A stretch of DNA of 14,571 nucleotides from Pseudomonadota bacterium (GTDB taxonomy: Bacteria > Pseudomonadota > Gammaproteobacteria > Burkholderiales > Burkholderiaceae_C): NCBI GenBank assembly GCA_023435325.1, contig JAEYRT010000122.1, positions 1 through 14,571 of the forward strand. Direction: 5' to 3'. This document shows positions 6,963 through 13,948 of the stretch, in pieces. Both the position numbers and the translations under genes were made by a program. Numbering within the stretch: the stretch's first letter is position 1; each line of letters begins with the position of its first letter. Below the pieces are notes generated by a model. That model saw nothing but the letters and a program-made list of their open reading frames with translations, ran no database searches and was not told the origin of the DNA.

Positions 6963-7979
6963 ATGACAAGTATGAAGCACACCCACCGCACCCTGGTCGT
7001 AGCCACCGGCGCACTCGCCCTGTCCTGTGCCAGCGCATTTGCCAATGATCAACCCGGCAAGGGGGTGAAGGTCTATCCGCTTAAGAGTTCGATTGCCGAA
7101 GAAACCTTCCAGACCCTCTTGGTGTCCAAGGCGCTGGAACAACTGGGCTATGAAGTTGCGCCCATCAAGGAAGTCGAGTACCCCACAGCCCACTTGGCCA
7201 TTGGAAATGGCGACGCCACTTTCATAGCTACGCACTGGAACCCCTTACACGCGGACTACTATAAGAACTCCGGTGGCGATGCCAAACTTTTCCGCAAAGG
7301 CGTGTATTCCGACAATGCGGCTCAGGGCTATTTGATCGACAAGCAAACAGCGGATGCCCACAAGATCACCAACATCGACCAACTCAAGGACCCAAAGATC
7401 GCCCAGCTGTTTGATGCGGACGGCGACGGCAAGGCCGACCTGACCGGCTGTAACCCAGGATGGGGCTGTGAAGCCATGATCGAGCATCACCTGGATGCCT
7501 ACAAGCTGCGCGACACAGTCACTCATCAGCAAGGCACCTACTCGGCCTTGATTGCTGACACCATCGCCCGCTACAAGTCTGGCAAGCCCGTTCTTTACTT
7601 CACCTGGACGCCTTATTGGGTCAGCAATGAACTCAAGCCCGGCAAGGATGTCGTATGGCTGGAAGTGCCTTTCTCCTCAGCACCTGGGGAGCAAAAGGGC
7701 ACAGACACCAAACTGCCCAATGGCAAGAACTATGGTTTCGTCGTGAATAAACAGCACATCCTGGCCAACAAGGCATGGGCGGAAAAGAACCCCGCTGCCG
7801 CCAAGCTGTTTGAGATCATGCAACTGCCCGTGGGCGACATCAATGCCCAAAACTACATGATGAGCAAAGGCCAAAACAAGCCTGCGGACATTGATCGCCA
7901 TGTTGATGGCTGGATCAAAGCCCACCAAAAAACTTTTGACAGCTGGATCCAACAAGCTTTGGCTGCAGCCAAGTCCTAA
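6963..7979 (+). CDS. proX: Glycine betaine/proline periplasmic binding protein
   Basis: ProX captures betaines in the periplasm and delivers them to ProVW. It has 338 residues. A Sec-type signal peptide with a short basic start and hydrophobic core ends in ASAFA-ND, cleaved after Ala27. Removing 27 residues puts the three tryptophans (92, 167, 215) at mature positions 65, 140 and 188. These are the positions of the tryptophan box that binds glycine betaine in E. coli ProX. Cys163 and Cys169 become mature 136 and 142, the known disulfide pair. AGGAG lies 7 nt before the ATG. A terminator follows, closing the proVWX operon. Confidence 0.96.
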   Translation: MTSMKHTHRTLVVATGALALSCASAFANDQPGKGVKVYPLKSSIAEETFQTLLVSKALEQLGYEVAPIKEVEYPTAHLAIGNGDATFIATHWNPLHADYYKNSGGDAKLFRKGVYSDNAAQGYLIDKQTADAHKITNIDQLKDPKIAQLFDADGDGKADLTGCNPGWGCEAMIEHHLDAYKLRDTVTHQQGTYSALIADTIARYKSGKPVLYFTWTPYWVSNELKPGKDVVWLEVPFSSAPGEQKGTDTKLPNGKNYGFVVNKQHILANKAWAEKNPAAAKLFEIMQLPVGDINAQNYMMSKGQNKPADIDRHVDGWIKAHQKTFDSWIQQALAAAKS

Positions 7980-7990
7980 ACCTTTTTTGT

Positions 7991-8024
7991 ACGGCGCTGT
8001 ACGAATGCAGGCGCCGTTTTTTTT
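7991..8024 (+). terminator. Rho-independent terminator after proX
   Basis: A 7-bp stem, ACGGCGC (7991-7997) and GCGCCGT (8011-8017), with a 13-nt loop is followed by an eight-T run (8017-8024). It lies only 39 nt before the second proX, leaving little room for a separate promoter. The second copy therefore probably depends on readthrough and would be made in smaller amounts. Confidence 0.85.
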
Positions 8025-8063
8025 GGACCTTTCGCCCAATCACACTAAGGAGCCCCCCTCAGG

Positions 8064-9149
8064 ATGAGCAAGACTTTGCAAACGCTGACCGCCCGACCCA
8101 TTACCTCTGCCCCTTCTTCTGCACAGCGTCGTTTACTGCTCAGAAGTTCGGCAGCTGCAGCCACCCTAGGTTTGCTGCATCCCGCTGCATGGGCTGCAGG
8201 CCAGAATTTGCCAAGCTCCTCGCGACCCGGCCAAGGCGTGACGGTGCGTCCACTCAAAAGTGCATTGATTGAAGAGAACTTTCAGACCTTGCTGGTTATG
8301 AAGGCGCTGGAGCAGTTGGGCTACGACGTCAAACCCTGGGAAGAGCTGGACTACCCATTGATTCACATTGCAGTGGCCAATGGAGAAGCGACGTTCATTG
8401 CCAATCACTGGAACCCCCACCATGCGGAGTTTTACCTACGCGCAGGGGGTGATGAAAAGCTCTCACGCAAAGGGGTTTACGCCTCTGGCGCTGTACAGGG
8501 CTACATGATGGACAAGAAAACCGCTGATGCCTATGGCATCACCCACCTCGACCAACTGAAAGACCCCGCACTGGCCAAACTGTTTGATGCCGACGGCGAT
8601 GGCAAAGCCGACCTCATCGGCCCCAACGCAGGTTGGGGTGCAGAGGCCGTGGTGATACACCAAATTGAAACATTTGGCCTTCAAAAAACAGTGCACTACG
8701 TCTACGGCAATTACCCAGCACTGATTGCCGATACCTTAGCCCGGTTTAAAGCAGGCAAGCCTGTTTTGTACTACGCATGGACGCCTTTTTGGCTAAGCAA
8801 TGTGCTGCGCCCCGGCCAGGAGGTGATTTGGCTGCAAGTGCCATTTTCGTCCATGCCGGGTGTGCAAGCGGGTACTGACACCCAGCTGCCCAACGGCAAT
8901 AACTACGGCTTTCCGCTGAACAATCAATACATTGTTGCCAACAAGGCCTGGACGGCGCAGCACCCTGCTGCGGCCAAGCTATTTGAGGTGATGCAAATTC
9001 CGCTCAATGACATTAGCCGACAAAACCAGCTGATTCACCAAGGCCAAAACAAGCCTGCGGACATTGAGCGCCATGTTGATGGCTGGATCAAAGCCCACCA
9101 AAAAACCTTTGATGGCTGGCTGGCCCAAGCACGCGCGGCTGCTAAGTAA
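8064..9149 (+). CDS. Second ProX-like betaine binding protein, Tat-like signal
   Basis: This 361-residue paralogue aligns with the upstream ProX along its whole mature length (shared blocks such as GWIKAHQKTFD and NGKNYGF/NGNNYGF). The tryptophan-box residues are kept as W116, W191 and W239 with spacings (75 and 48) identical to proX. The two disulfide cysteines are replaced by Pro187 and Ala193. The N-terminus is longer and carries twin arginines (R22-R23, QRRLLLRS) before a mildly hydrophobic Ala-rich core ending in AWA44, which suggests export by the Tat pathway in folded form. AAGGAG lies 11 nt before the ATG. It may bind betaine or another quaternary amine and share ProVW. Confidence 0.9.
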   Translation: MSKTLQTLTARPITSAPSSAQRRLLLRSSAAAATLGLLHPAAWAAGQNLPSSSRPGQGVTVRPLKSALIEENFQTLLVMKALEQLGYDVKPWEELDYPLIHIAVANGEATFIANHWNPHHAEFYLRAGGDEKLSRKGVYASGAVQGYMMDKKTADAYGITHLDQLKDPALAKLFDADGDGKADLIGPNAGWGAEAVVIHQIETFGLQKTVHYVYGNYPALIADTLARFKAGKPVLYYAWTPFWLSNVLRPGQEVIWLQVPFSSMPGVQAGTDTQLPNGNNYGFPLNNQYIVANKAWTAQHPAAAKLFEVMQIPLNDISRQNQLIHQGQNKPADIERHVDGWIKAHQKTFDGWLAQARAAAK

Positions 9150-9168
9150 AGCGATAGGCAACATGAAC

Positions 9169-9198
9169 ATAGGAGGGCTTGCTTGCCCTCCTATTTTT
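9169..9198 (+). terminator. Rho-independent terminator after the second proX
   Basis: A perfect 10-bp stem, ATAGGAGGGC (9169-9178) and GCCCTCCTAT (9185-9194), with a 6-nt loop is followed by TTTTT. It closes the osmoprotectant locus. Confidence 0.92.
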
Positions 9199-9301
9199 GT
9201 ATGCAAGCGCTACCTGAGTGATCTGCTTGCCCAAGCTGCACATGGACCGCCTCGGATTACACCCATAATCCATACACATTCTGTTTCCAGTACTTACGAC
9301 C

Positions 9302-10003
9302 ATGAGCAACAACGCCACCACCCAACCCCAAGGCACTGACGAACTATTGCTCAGCCTGTGCAACTCCGTCACACGTGTGCTGAATGTGGCAACCAACTGC
9401 CAAGTTCAATACTCCGGCATGGTGCAGCGCATTCAGAAGACCTATCTCAAGCCCGATATCGGTTGCTTCGTTCTTTTTGATGGCGGCTTTTCCGGTCTTG
9501 TCATCATTAATTTCTCTGCCGCTGCGGCCATGGAGCTGTATCGCAGCTACCTGCTGAACATGGGGATCTCGGAAAACGACCTGGCCAGCTCCCATACGTC
9601 TGACGAAGTCAGCAACGTCATGGGTGAGTTGATGAATCAGGTTGTAGGGGACTTCACCGGCAAGGTGCGTCGTGAACTGCAAACCCATATCACGCAGAAC
9701 CAGCCCAAAATGCTGGTGCTGAACAAGCAGGTACAACTGAGTGTGGACGCCAACTTGGATAATCCGGAAGCTCGTCGGGTCACGTTCTACACTGCAGCCA
9801 ACAATATTTTTTACTTGGAACTGGCCGTAGACAATACGGAATTCATCAAGCTGCACGACTTTGATGCCAATGAAGTGGTTGACCCAGACTCCATCATGGA
9901 CCAAGCCGCCAGCGCAAAGTCATCAAACCATACAGCACCTGCCCCCGAAAATAGCGGAGATGATGGCGAAACCGAGGCCCTGCTCAAATCTCTCGGCATG
10001 TAA
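9302..10003 (+). CDS. DUF3334 family protein with CheC/CheX-like motif
   Basis: This 233-residue soluble protein has no signal peptide or membrane segment. The core (about residues 13-190) has the pattern of DUF3334 proteins. Residues 102-112 read EVSNVMGELMN, placing E102, N105, G108 and N112 in the ExxN…G…N arrangement. CheC, CheX and FliY use this arrangement to dephosphorylate CheY-P. A phosphatase role on a response regulator is therefore plausible but inferred. The C-terminal 40 residues are acidic and low-complexity, ending in a short helix (ETEALLKSLGM). There is no clear Shine-Dalgarno site before ATG 9302. The neighbouring cyclic-di-GMP gene suggests a signalling or motility context. 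Confidence 0.75.
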   Translation: MSNNATTQPQGTDELLLSLCNSVTRVLNVATNCQVQYSGMVQRIQKTYLKPDIGCFVLFDGGFSGLVIINFSAAAAMELYRSYLLNMGISENDLASSHTSDEVSNVMGELMNQVVGDFTGKVRRELQTHITQNQPKMLVLNKQVQLSVDANLDNPEARRVTFYTAANNIFYLELAVDNTEFIKLHDFDANEVVDPDSIMDQAASAKSSNHTAPAPENSGDDGETEALLKSLGM

Positions 10004-10174
10004 TGGCAAGTCCGGCAACGCAGCGGCGTGCAAAATAATGTTCACTTGCTTGACATTTGCATTTAGACAAAGATACCGACATTGCTTTCGCAATAATTCT
10101 TGAATTGAATGTGCCAAGCGTGCTTGATGCAGACGACTGTTTAGATTGCTCCACTTCCGTGCATGACGTAGCCC

Positions 10175-12445
10175 ATGACTTCAAACCCTGGCTTGGTTGA
10201 AACCACCCGTTCTGACTCGACTTCTCCTCCAGAGCTAGAACGGTTGCTACGGGAGCAACAGGCAGTGCTGGACAGTGCTGGCGTCGGTATTGCCTTTATC
10301 AAAAGCCGTGCCGTTGTGCGTTGCAATCCCCATTTCGCGAGAATTTTCGGCTTTGCTGATCCGGAGCAAGTCGTTGGCATACGCAGCGCCAGCTTGCATC
10401 CGTCACTTGAAGATTTCAAATCTCTAGGGCGCAGTGCCTACCCCGATCTCACCAAAGGCAATACTTTCAGAACTGAACGTCGCTTGCGCCGCAAAGGTGG
10501 TCACCTGTTCTGGGCCAAACTGACAGGACACCTGATCAACCCGGCCGCCCCTCAGGAAGGTTCTGTCTGGATCATCGACGACATTGACGAGGAGCAGCGT
10601 ACAAAAGTATTGCTGAGCTCTGTACTCCGCGAAAAGCAGCTGCTTTTCGAAGCTGCTGCCGTAGGTATCGCCTATTTTCGCCAGGGTGCGCTGACGCACT
10701 GCAACCCCCATCTAGGCGTCATGCTGGGTTACACCCCTGAAGTGCTACTGGAGCTCACCAATGTGCCTGCCAGCATTCCAGCCGCCAGTGCATCACCGTT
10801 GAAAACCTTACTTCAGTTGAGTCTGCACAACCCTCAGCCATTCGAAGGCGAGCTGATCCTGACGCATAGCAATGGGCAGCAGATTGAATGCGAAGCACGT
10901 AGCCGCTGGGTCAACCCAATGGATAGCAGCCAAGGCGAAGTCTGGATTCTTGTCGATATCACGGAGCGCAAACGCATACAAGCCATGCTCACCCAGACTC
11001 AGGCTGCATTGGAGCGCCAAGTACAAGAGCGCACTACAGCCTTGAGCAACACCATCCAAACCTTGCACCATGAGATGGAAGACCATAAGCGTGTGCAAGA
11101 GCGTATCCACTGGATGGCTCACTACGATGCGCTGACTGGTCTACCAAATCGTGCATTTTTAGCCGTCCGCAGCAAGGAAGCCATTGCGCTGGCAGAAGCT
11201 AACCAGACCCCGCTGGCTGTCATCTTCTTAGATTTGGACCGCTTCAAGCATGTCAATGACTCGCTGGGCCATAAAGTGGGCGACGCCTTGCTTCAACAAA
11301 TTGCCAAGCGTCTGCGTGCTGCAGTCCGTGAGAAAGATACAGTGGCTCGCCTGGGGGGTGATGAATTCGTGCTTCTACTGCCCGGTGCGAATGCACAGGG
11401 TGCAGCACGCGTAGCAGGCAAATTGCAGGCTGCTTCACAGCAGCCTTATCAAATTGGTCACCATGAATTGAGCATGGCGCCTTCCATGGGGATTGCCCTG
11501 TTTCCTCAAGATGGAGACAACATCGAGAGCCTTACCCAGTCTGCCGATGTCGCCATGTATCACGCCAAGCTGGAGGGGCGTAATACCTACCGTTTTTTCA
11601 CTCCGCAGATGCATGCCAAATCGGTACGCGCCCTGCAGCTTGAAAATGCCATGCGGCGCGCCTTGGAACGCAATGAGTTCACACTGCACTACCAACCTCA
11701 AGTATGCCTACGCACTGGCGAGATTCGTAGCGTAGAAGCTCTTTTGCGCTGGTACCAGCCTGATCTTGGCAGCATTTCTCCCGCGGAATTTATCCCCGTT
11801 GCTGAAGACAGCGGGCAGATTTTGCAAATTGGTGAATGGGTGCTGCGCCATGCCATCGCTCAATTGCAAGCGTGGCATAAAGCCAATTTCAAGCAGCTGA
11901 AAGTAGCTGTCAATTTATCGGCCATTCAGTTTCGTCAGCCACAGCTGCCTGATTTGATTAAGCGCATCTTGTTGGAATCAGAGATAGCTCCTCAGTCCTT
12001 GGAACTGGAACTGACAGAAGGCGTGGCGATCAATGACCCCAAGACAGCCACTTTGACCATGGACGCCTTGCGTGCCAGTGGGATATGGCTATCCATTGAC
12101 GATTTTGGCACTGGCTATTCCTCTTTAAGCCAACTCAAACGCTTCCAGATTTACAAACTCAAGATCGATCGTTCTTTCGTACATGACGTAGACCACGATA
12201 GCAACGACAAGGCCATCGTGAGTGCGATCATTCGCATGGCTCAGGCCCTCGGCATGCAAACTACAGCAGAAGGTGTGGAAACGCAGGCACAACTCGATTT
12301 TTTACGAGAACAAGGTTGTGACGAAGCCCAAGGGTTCTTGTTCAGCAAACCTTTACCAGCGCGCCAAATCACAGAGTTACTTGATAGCTACACGCCTTGG
12401 CAGGCTCCTATCGCCCACGCTATCTATGCGTCAGATCCCGGCTGA
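10175..12445 (+). CDS. PAS-PAS-GGDEF-EAL cyclic-di-GMP cyclase/phosphodiesterase
   Basis: This 756-residue cytoplasmic enzyme has no membrane segment. Two tandem PAS domains (about residues 20-140 and 150-270) contain similar blocks, CNPHFARIFGF and CNPHLGVMLGY. A coiled coil (about 270-310) leads to a GGDEF domain with the intact motif at 394-398 and an RxxD inhibitory site (REKD, 385-388) five residues before it. The EAL domain (about 485-735) has EAL at 521-523 plus ELTEG, DDFGTGYSS, KIDRSFV, AEGVET and AQGFLFSKPL, so the metal and catalytic residues are present. It should be able both to make and to degrade cyclic-di-GMP, with the PAS domains sensing a signal. No strong ribosome site is seen before ATG 10175. 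Confidence 0.93.
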   Translation: MTSNPGLVETTRSDSTSPPELERLLREQQAVLDSAGVGIAFIKSRAVVRCNPHFARIFGFADPEQVVGIRSASLHPSLEDFKSLGRSAYPDLTKGNTFRTERRLRRKGGHLFWAKLTGHLINPAAPQEGSVWIIDDIDEEQRTKVLLSSVLREKQLLFEAAAVGIAYFRQGALTHCNPHLGVMLGYTPEVLLELTNVPASIPAASASPLKTLLQLSLHNPQPFEGELILTHSNGQQIECEARSRWVNPMDSSQGEVWILVDITERKRIQAMLTQTQAALERQVQERTTALSNTIQTLHHEMEDHKRVQERIHWMAHYDALTGLPNRAFLAVRSKEAIALAEANQTPLAVIFLDLDRFKHVNDSLGHKVGDALLQQIAKRLRAAVREKDTVARLGGDEFVLLLPGANAQGAARVAGKLQAASQQPYQIGHHELSMAPSMGIALFPQDGDNIESLTQSADVAMYHAKLEGRNTYRFFTPQMHAKSVRALQLENAMRRALERNEFTLHYQPQVCLRTGEIRSVEALLRWYQPDLGSISPAEFIPVAEDSGQILQIGEWVLRHAIAQLQAWHKANFKQLKVAVNLSAIQFRQPQLPDLIKRILLESEIAPQSLELELTEGVAINDPKTATLTMDALRASGIWLSIDDFGTGYSSLSQLKRFQIYKLKIDRSFVHDVDHDSNDKAIVSAIIRMAQALGMQTTAEGVETQAQLDFLREQGCDEAQGFLFSKPLPARQITELLDSYTPWQAPIAHAIYASDPG

Positions 12446-12511
12446 TTACGCAACTCTTGGCGCCTCAATCTGGCGCTTTCGCCTTCCATTTTTTCCATTT
12501 TTCGAGTGATT

Positions 12512-12540
12512 GCTCTGGAACTTATGCTCCAGAGCCTTTT
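12512..12540 (+). terminator. Terminator of the GGDEF-EAL gene
   Basis: A perfect 8-bp stem, GCTCTGGA (12512-12519) and TCCAGAGC (12528-12535), with an 8-nt loop is followed by CTTTTG. It lies 66 nt after the stop codon and faces the minus-strand gene from the right. Confidence 0.75.
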
Positions 12541-12625
12541 GTGGCGCATGGTAGTTGCACAGCCACACCAACCTGAGCTACCTAAATTTGGTAGCGCTCG
12601 GAAATAGAGATCTCAAAGCCCAAAG

Positions 12626-12659
12626 AAAAATGCCAAGCAGTGGCTTAACTGACTGGCAT
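12626..12659 (-). terminator. Terminator of the DUF6806-like gene
   Basis: On the minus strand, TGCCAGTCAGT pairs imperfectly with ACTGCTTGGCA (two mismatches) and is followed by TTTTTCTTTGG. It lies just beyond the stop of the minus-strand gene. Its sequence is closely related to the cytochrome c terminator at 131-170. Confidence 0.7.
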
Positions 12660-12679
12660 GAGGCTTAGAAACGGTTTTT

Positions 12680-13306
12680 TTAATGGAGATGTCGTGGTTT
12701 ATGTCCGCTGCCACCACGCGGCCCACTCCCACCACTCCTGGGTGGCAACTTACCAATTTCCAAAGAACTCAGCAAACTGTCAAAGCGCTGCATGAACAGC
12801 TTATCGATTTCAGAAACCACGCCTACCAATTCAGAGGCATCAAAGTGGCGTTCCATCATATTAATGACGTCTTGCACCAACATGTCACGTTGCACTTTCA
12901 TGATGGCAGCTGGATTCGGCCCGACAAACAGCATGACAAAGTCATCACGTGCTTCTTGTGAGCGCTCGCCTTCTTCGTCATCAAATTCAGCATCGTAGAA
13001 AGTGACTTCAATCGCCGCCCCCTCCTGGGCCAGTTCGTTTAAGCCCATGCACATGTCATCCAAAGACTGGCGAAAATCCTCGTCACCCGATACTGTCCAA
13101 CACATTTGCAATGTGCATTCTTTGCTATTGAACTGTATGCCTGGCTCTTCTTCATAGGAGCTGGCTGCCCCTGCTGCCAGAGAATGGGCTCCAGCGTAAG
13201 ACCACAAAGGCTTCAGCGCTTCTTGCAACTGATCAAACGAAACATCTGGTCGCAGCAGCACTTGGCCATGAACGTGAATTTCAAAGGGAGCGTTGTAACT
13301 AGACAT
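12680..13306 (-). CDS. Acidic protein of unknown function (DUF6806-like)
   Basis: This 208-residue soluble protein has no signal or membrane segment. From memory it resembles a family restricted to Comamonadaceae-type bacteria (DUF6806); this was not verified. It starts SSYNAPFEIHVHGQVLLRPD. The middle is strongly acidic (FYDAEFDDEEGERSQEARDD) and is followed by a helical region (IMKVQRDMLVQDVINMMERHF). It ends in a flexible Gly/Ser/Pro tail with basic residues (GHKPRHLH). ATG 13306 is preferred over a TTG at 13330 because the family-like sequence begins there. The Shine-Dalgarno site is weak either way. No function can be assigned. Confidence 0.75.
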   Translation of the reverse strand: MSSYNAPFEIHVHGQVLLRPDVSFDQLQEALKPLWSYAGAHSLAAGAASSYEEEPGIQFNSKECTLQMCWTVSGDEDFRQSLDDMCMGLNELAQEGAAIEVTFYDAEFDDEEGERSQEARDDFVMLFVGPNPAAIMKVQRDMLVQDVINMMERHFDASELVGVVSEIDKLFMQRFDSLLSSLEIGKLPPRSGGSGPRGGSGHKPRHLH

Positions 13307-13373
13307 GGTTTGCTCTACTGCTTGCAGCAACTTCAGGCTTGAAGCTGCTTATAACTAAATCACTGACGCCATT

Positions 13374-13390
13374 GTGGCACGTTGTGCCAC
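13374..13390. promoter_or_regulatory. Palindrome, possible operator upstream of the DUF6806-like gene
   Basis: GTGGCAC-GTT-GTGCCAC is a perfect 7-bp inverted repeat with a 3-bp centre. It lies 68 bp upstream of the minus-strand start codon. It has no T-run, so it is more like a protein binding site than a terminator. Confidence 0.35.
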
Positions 13391-13442
13391 GTCTTTTCAT
13401 AGACAAGACTTTAGCTCAGCTGCCATGCTCGAAAAGCGAGCG

Positions 13443-13467
13443 AAAAAAAAGCCTCCTTTTTGGAAGC
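13443..13467 (-). terminator. Terminator of the truncated tRNA gene
   Basis: On the minus strand, GCTTCC pairs with GGAGGC (one G-U) around AAAAA and is followed by eight T residues (the A-run 13443-13450). It lies 9 nt after the tRNA CCA end, in the right direction for that gene. Confidence 0.7.
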
Positions 13468-13476
13468 TTTGATGTC

Positions 13477-13498
13477 TGGTGCTCGGGCCGGAATCGAA
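13477..13498 (-). pseudogene. 3' end of a tRNA gene, probable attachment site
   Basis: On the minus strand the sequence reads TTCGATTCCGGCC then CGAGCACCA. This is a T-loop (TTCGATT), the 3' half of a T-stem, an acceptor strand and an encoded CCA. The matching 5' part of the tRNA is absent on its upstream side (13499 onward), where the sequence turns AT-rich. One base fewer than the standard 16 lies between T-loop and CCA end, so identity is uncertain (Leu-like by resemblance). Site-specific recombinases often target exactly this tRNA region, leaving such a 3' fragment at the far end of the inserted element. Confidence 0.6.
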
Positions 13499-13534
13499 AG
13501 AATGCATATTCTCCTTATAAAACAATGATTCTTT

Positions 13535-13552
13535 CTTATGACAAATCATAAG
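13535..13552. repeat. Short palindrome near the junction
   Basis: CTTATGA-CAAA-TCATAAG is a perfect 7-bp inverted repeat, 37 bp inside the presumed element. It could be a binding site for a recombinase accessory protein or a regulator; nothing more can be said. Confidence 0.35.
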
Positions 13553-13573
13553 TACCAACAAAAATACCAACAA
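13553..13573. repeat. Direct repeats TACCAACAA next to the tRNA junction
   Basis: Two identical 9-bp copies (13553-13561 and 13565-13573) are spaced 12 bp start to start, 55-75 bp from the tRNA fragment. Short direct repeats at this distance resemble arm-type binding sites of tyrosine integrases. Confidence 0.4.
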
Positions 13574-13595
13574 TTAAAAATGTACACCGGGGTCT

Positions 13596-13624
13596 AGTGG
13601 GTCACTTCTGGATGGAAATCAACA
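13596..13624. mobile_element. Possible remnant of an IS21-type terminal repeat
   Basis: The stretch AGTGGGTCACTTCTGGATGG and the following AAATCAACA resemble, from memory, the end sequences of IS21-family elements (in reverse, TTGATTTCCA…GTGACCCAC). Only one such motif is seen and no transposase remains, so this is a weak call. Confidence 0.25.
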
Positions 13625-13948
13625 CGCCATTCCTCTTGATTCCCCATCATTTCGATATTTTTCCGCTAAAAGTCCTTAAAAGCTTAGCAAACTTGGCTTC
13701 CAAACGGCCTCTGAGTAGCCACGGTAGCGCTTCCGCGCGGTTGCAGGCGGTCCTTGGCGTGTGTCTGCTCCTGGCCGAATCACCGGCTCTACACCTCATT
13801 GATGTCAATGGAACCGTCAACCCAATTTCCAGAATGCGGACATTCTTGAAGCCAGTCCAGACTTGAAGCGCTAGCGACAAGACATCCAAACTGCCGCAAT
13901 AATCCAAGCACAGCGCTCAAATAGACTTCAAAACTTCCAAGGACGAAC
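13625..13948. other. Stretch without a recognised gene
   Basis: Short open frames exist on both strands (plus 13597-13866, minus 13647-13907), but none has a ribosome site or recognisable protein pattern. It presumably holds the promoter for the PIN-like gene and possibly decayed coding sequence. Confidence 0.5.

Noticed and set aside
10050..10078. Possible promoter before the GGDEF-EAL gene (TTGACA at 10050-10055)
   Set aside because: The -35 box is perfect, but no acceptable -10 box lies 16-18 bp downstream (only a weak GATACC-like sequence).
13307..13330. TTG start extending the DUF6806-like gene by 8 residues
   Set aside because: The conserved-looking sequence begins at ATG 13306, and the extension has no better ribosome site.
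13597..13866. 89-codon plus-strand frame in the presumed island
   Set aside because: No ribosome site or recognised domain, and it overlaps the IS-like motif.
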